From assembly GCA_020634755.1 (NCBI GenBank), contig JACKBC010000001.1, forward strand, positions 248,001 through 312,000: DNA of 64,000 bases. The letters are read 5' to 3'. Source of the DNA: Caldilineaceae bacterium (GTDB lineage: Bacteria; Chloroflexota; Anaerolineae; Caldilineales; Caldilineaceae). Made by a program: the position numbers and the translations under genes. Below, one piece after another: positions 62,393-64,000 of the stretch (position 1 is its first letter; each line of letters begins with the position of its first letter). The notes under the pieces were generated by a model, which saw only the letters and a list, made by a program, of their open reading frames with translations, had not been told where the DNA came from and made no database searches.

Positions 62393-62902
62393 TCACGGAA
62401 CTGCGTCCTCATACGTGGCGCCGAGCGTGTGAAAATTCTGGTCGGCTAATCCGACCAGAATAGCTTCCCCCGATGACGCCACACGCAATTCGCCATAACG
62501 CGCATCCTCGTACACCTGAGCTTGCCCCTCTTGAAAAAAGAATGACGTAGCGCCGATTTCAATATCCCCGCGGCGCTTATAATAGTTGACTACTATTTCA
62601 TCGGCGGCCAGCGAGGTCTGGCCATCATAAAGACCAACCAATTCACCCACATCATGATTGCCGCGTTTCACAACAAGTTGGCCACTGTGCGGCAGATCAT
62701 CAATCTGAATCTGCTCCGGCAGCCGATAGAGGATGGCCATATAGTCACCTTGAATCAGCGAACGCGGGTCGCGAGGACCGATTTCAAGCAAAACCAGCGT
62801 GCCGGTGCGCAACAGCGTCTCTTTTTGTACAATGCCGTAATTTACAAAGCCTAAAAGAAAAATGGCCACTACCCACAACCAAATAATTTGTCGCTTCATC
62901 AT
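62393..62902 (-). CDS. GDYXXLXY-domain membrane-anchored protein
   Basis: The 169-residue product has one N-terminal transmembrane segment (IIWLWVVAIFLLGFVNYGI) and the namesake motif RSLIQGDYMAILYRL near residue 50. The rest is a small beta-rich domain (DEIVVNYYKRRGDIEIGATSFFFQEG). GDYXXLXY proteins are usually encoded beside DUF2157/DUF4401 membrane proteins, as here, where its start overlaps the upstream stop by ATGA. The function of the pair is not known. ATG 62902 is followed by a second methionine. Confidence 0.88.
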   Translation of the reverse strand: MMKRQIIWLWVVAIFLLGFVNYGIVQKETLLRTGTLVLLEIGPRDPRSLIQGDYMAILYRLPEQIQIDDLPHSGQLVVKRGNHDVGELVGLYDGQTSLAADEIVVNYYKRRGDIEIGATSFFFQEGQAQVYEDARYGELRVASSGEAILVGLADQNFHTLGATYEDAVP

Positions 62903-63981
62903 GTGCCTTCACGTCTCCCCCAGCGCAGCAGCCCCAAACGAATCACCAGCAGAGCCGCCCCCGTGCCCAAAAGAATGTACGATTTTTCCAGCAGCGTAAA
63001 ATCCAAATTGTAATAATAGACGCCAATAAAAAAGAGCAGAAACGCACTGGAAAGCCCCATTTGCAAGTTGTTGCTGCGCCAAAACGCCAGCAGCAATCCA
63101 ATGAGCGCGGCCAGTATGCCTGGGGTTTGATAGGTGGGAATCAGCAGCAATCCAACACCGGCCAGCAGCCATAGCGCCGGCCCGCTCTGCCGCGAAATCT
63201 CCAGTTCGCGCAAAACTTGGTCCCACAAATAGAGCAGTCCCACCCCCAAAGCGGCCGTCGAAATCCACCATTTTGTTGTATCAGGCTGGCCAATGAGCGG
63301 CAGCACACACAGCCCTGCCAGCACCAACAGCGTTCCATACGCCGCGGCCGACCAATACGCCGCCAACTTGGGAGAGCTGCGCAAGTAAACTTCGTTGCGC
63401 CACAAATAGATAGCCAAAACGGCAAAAAGTGCAATGACCACATGGATGCCCTCGGGCAGCTCTTGCTCCAGCAACAGCACCACCAATGCCGCCGCCATAG
63501 CGACCACCGAAATCAGTCGGTGCATTGTGTCTGGATAAGCCACAAAGAGCAATGCTTCTAGCCCCAGCGCCACCAGCGCCGTGGCCGTCGTATTCTCGGT
63601 AAACATACTGACGCCCGCAATCAGCAGGCCCTGTCCGGCTAAGCTCACGGCAAAGGCAAGTTGCCCGCCAAAAATAGAGTCCATTGCCATCCGTTTGAGC
63701 GCCAACGCCGCCACGCCAAATATGCTGCCAAACAGCAGCATGGAGACGCCGCTATCAATGAGTCCGACCATGCCTAAAAACGCAATGATAAAAACGGCGG
63801 CCAGCCACGCGCTGATGCCCACAAAGGCCTTGATGTACCAGGGTGTTGGTGACTCGGTGCGTTGCTGATCCATCCACGCCGTGGCGGTGGCCAGCTCATG
63901 GGCATCGAGCAAGCCCTCCTCGACTAGTTGCGCCAGCACGCCCGCCACAGATCGGGCGCCCCCTTGACTTTCCGCTTCCAT
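62899..63981 (-). CDS. DUF2157/DUF4401-type polytopic membrane protein
   Basis: The 360-residue protein begins with a soluble helical part (VAGVLAQLVEEGLLDAHELATATAWMDQQR) and has about ten transmembrane segments after residue 50. Together with the GDYXXLXY partner this is the standard DUF2157/DUF4401 pairing. ATG 63981 follows GGGAGGT. Its end overlaps the partner gene. Only 19 bases remain before the right edge, so any upstream gene of the operon is outside the window. Function is unknown. Confidence 0.88.
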   Translation of the reverse strand: MEAESQGGARSVAGVLAQLVEEGLLDAHELATATAWMDQQRTESPTPWYIKAFVGISAWLAAVFIIAFLGMVGLIDSGVSMLLFGSIFGVAALALKRMAMDSIFGGQLAFAVSLAGQGLLIAGVSMFTENTTATALVALGLEALLFVAYPDTMHRLISVVAMAAALVVLLLEQELPEGIHVVIALFAVLAIYLWRNEVYLRSSPKLAAYWSAAAYGTLLVLAGLCVLPLIGQPDTTKWWISTAALGVGLLYLWDQVLRELEISRQSGPALWLLAGVGLLLIPTYQTPGILAALIGLLLAFWRSNNLQMGLSSAFLLFFIGVYYYNLDFTLLEKSYILLGTGAALLVIRLGLLRWGRREGT

Positions 63982-64000
63982 TATAGACCTCCCACCTCTT

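Overview
The window looks like a chromosomal segment of a Chloroflexota bacterium, most likely from the Anaerolineae/Caldilineae side of the phylum. This is inferred from gene content and style, not from a marker gene. The pointers are a BTAD–AAA–TPR regulator, lipoproteins with long Ala/Glu or Pro/Thr linkers behind the lipobox, very large secreted proteins with subtilase, kelch and DUF11-type repeats, large membrane glycosyltransferases with soluble C-terminal sandwich domains, and a high-GC coding background broken by AT-rich spacers. There is no rRNA, no CRISPR array and no intact transposase or phage gene. One tRNA-Leu(UAA) is present.

Layout. 1–9 kb: a UvrD/Rep-type helicase running off the left edge, an RlmA-type rRNA methyltransferase, a sugar epimerase with a C-terminally truncated GT4 glycosyltransferase, an AT-rich gene remnant, a signal peptide peptidase (SppA) and alanine dehydrogenase. 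8.6–19.7 kb: a minus-strand operon of a polytopic membrane protein, a Tat-exported GMC oxidoreductase, a cholesterol-oxidase-like GMC enzyme fused through a membrane segment to an alpha/beta hydrolase, and a small partner protein, divergent from a 1178-residue BTAD/NB-ARC/TPR regulator. 20–28.5 kb: a second epimerase coupled to a methyltransferase, then a 2177-residue secreted subtilase. 28.7–36 kb: a complete peptide/nickel-type ABC importer (binding protein, two permeases, two ATPases), interrupted by a frameshifted Uma2 relic and a MITE-like insert. 36–44.5 kb: RsmD, a lipoprotein, two large membrane glycosyltransferases, an AglD/LPG-synthase-like membrane protein and a GNAT acetyltransferase. 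44.7–58.2 kb: bifunctional PutA, UvrA with a good promoter and a LexA-like operator, a LysM/BON protein, an M24 aminopeptidase, RqcH, the tRNA, and an L,D-transpeptidase with three LysM domains. 58.2–64 kb: a repeat-rich desert, a truncated PEP-synthase-like protein, CobT, and a GDYXXLXY/DUF4401 pair.

Functional threads. Alanine dehydrogenase, PutA, the M24 peptidase, the secreted subtilase and the oligopeptide importer fit a heterotroph that degrades protein and takes up peptides. CobT without cobalamin-synthesis neighbours suggests lower-ligand remodelling of corrinoids. The GMC/hydrolase operon with its divergent regulator is the most distinctive gene set; it looks like an exported and membrane-associated alcohol or sterol oxidation module.

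The strongest non-gene signal is in the spacers. There are at least four families of short (about 45–126 bp) palindromic, MITE-like dispersed repeats, several single palindromic elements, and degenerate 8-bp tandem arrays that in four of four cases sit on the stop codon of a gene. Two protein genes end at or inside copies of the same 83-bp element (R1).
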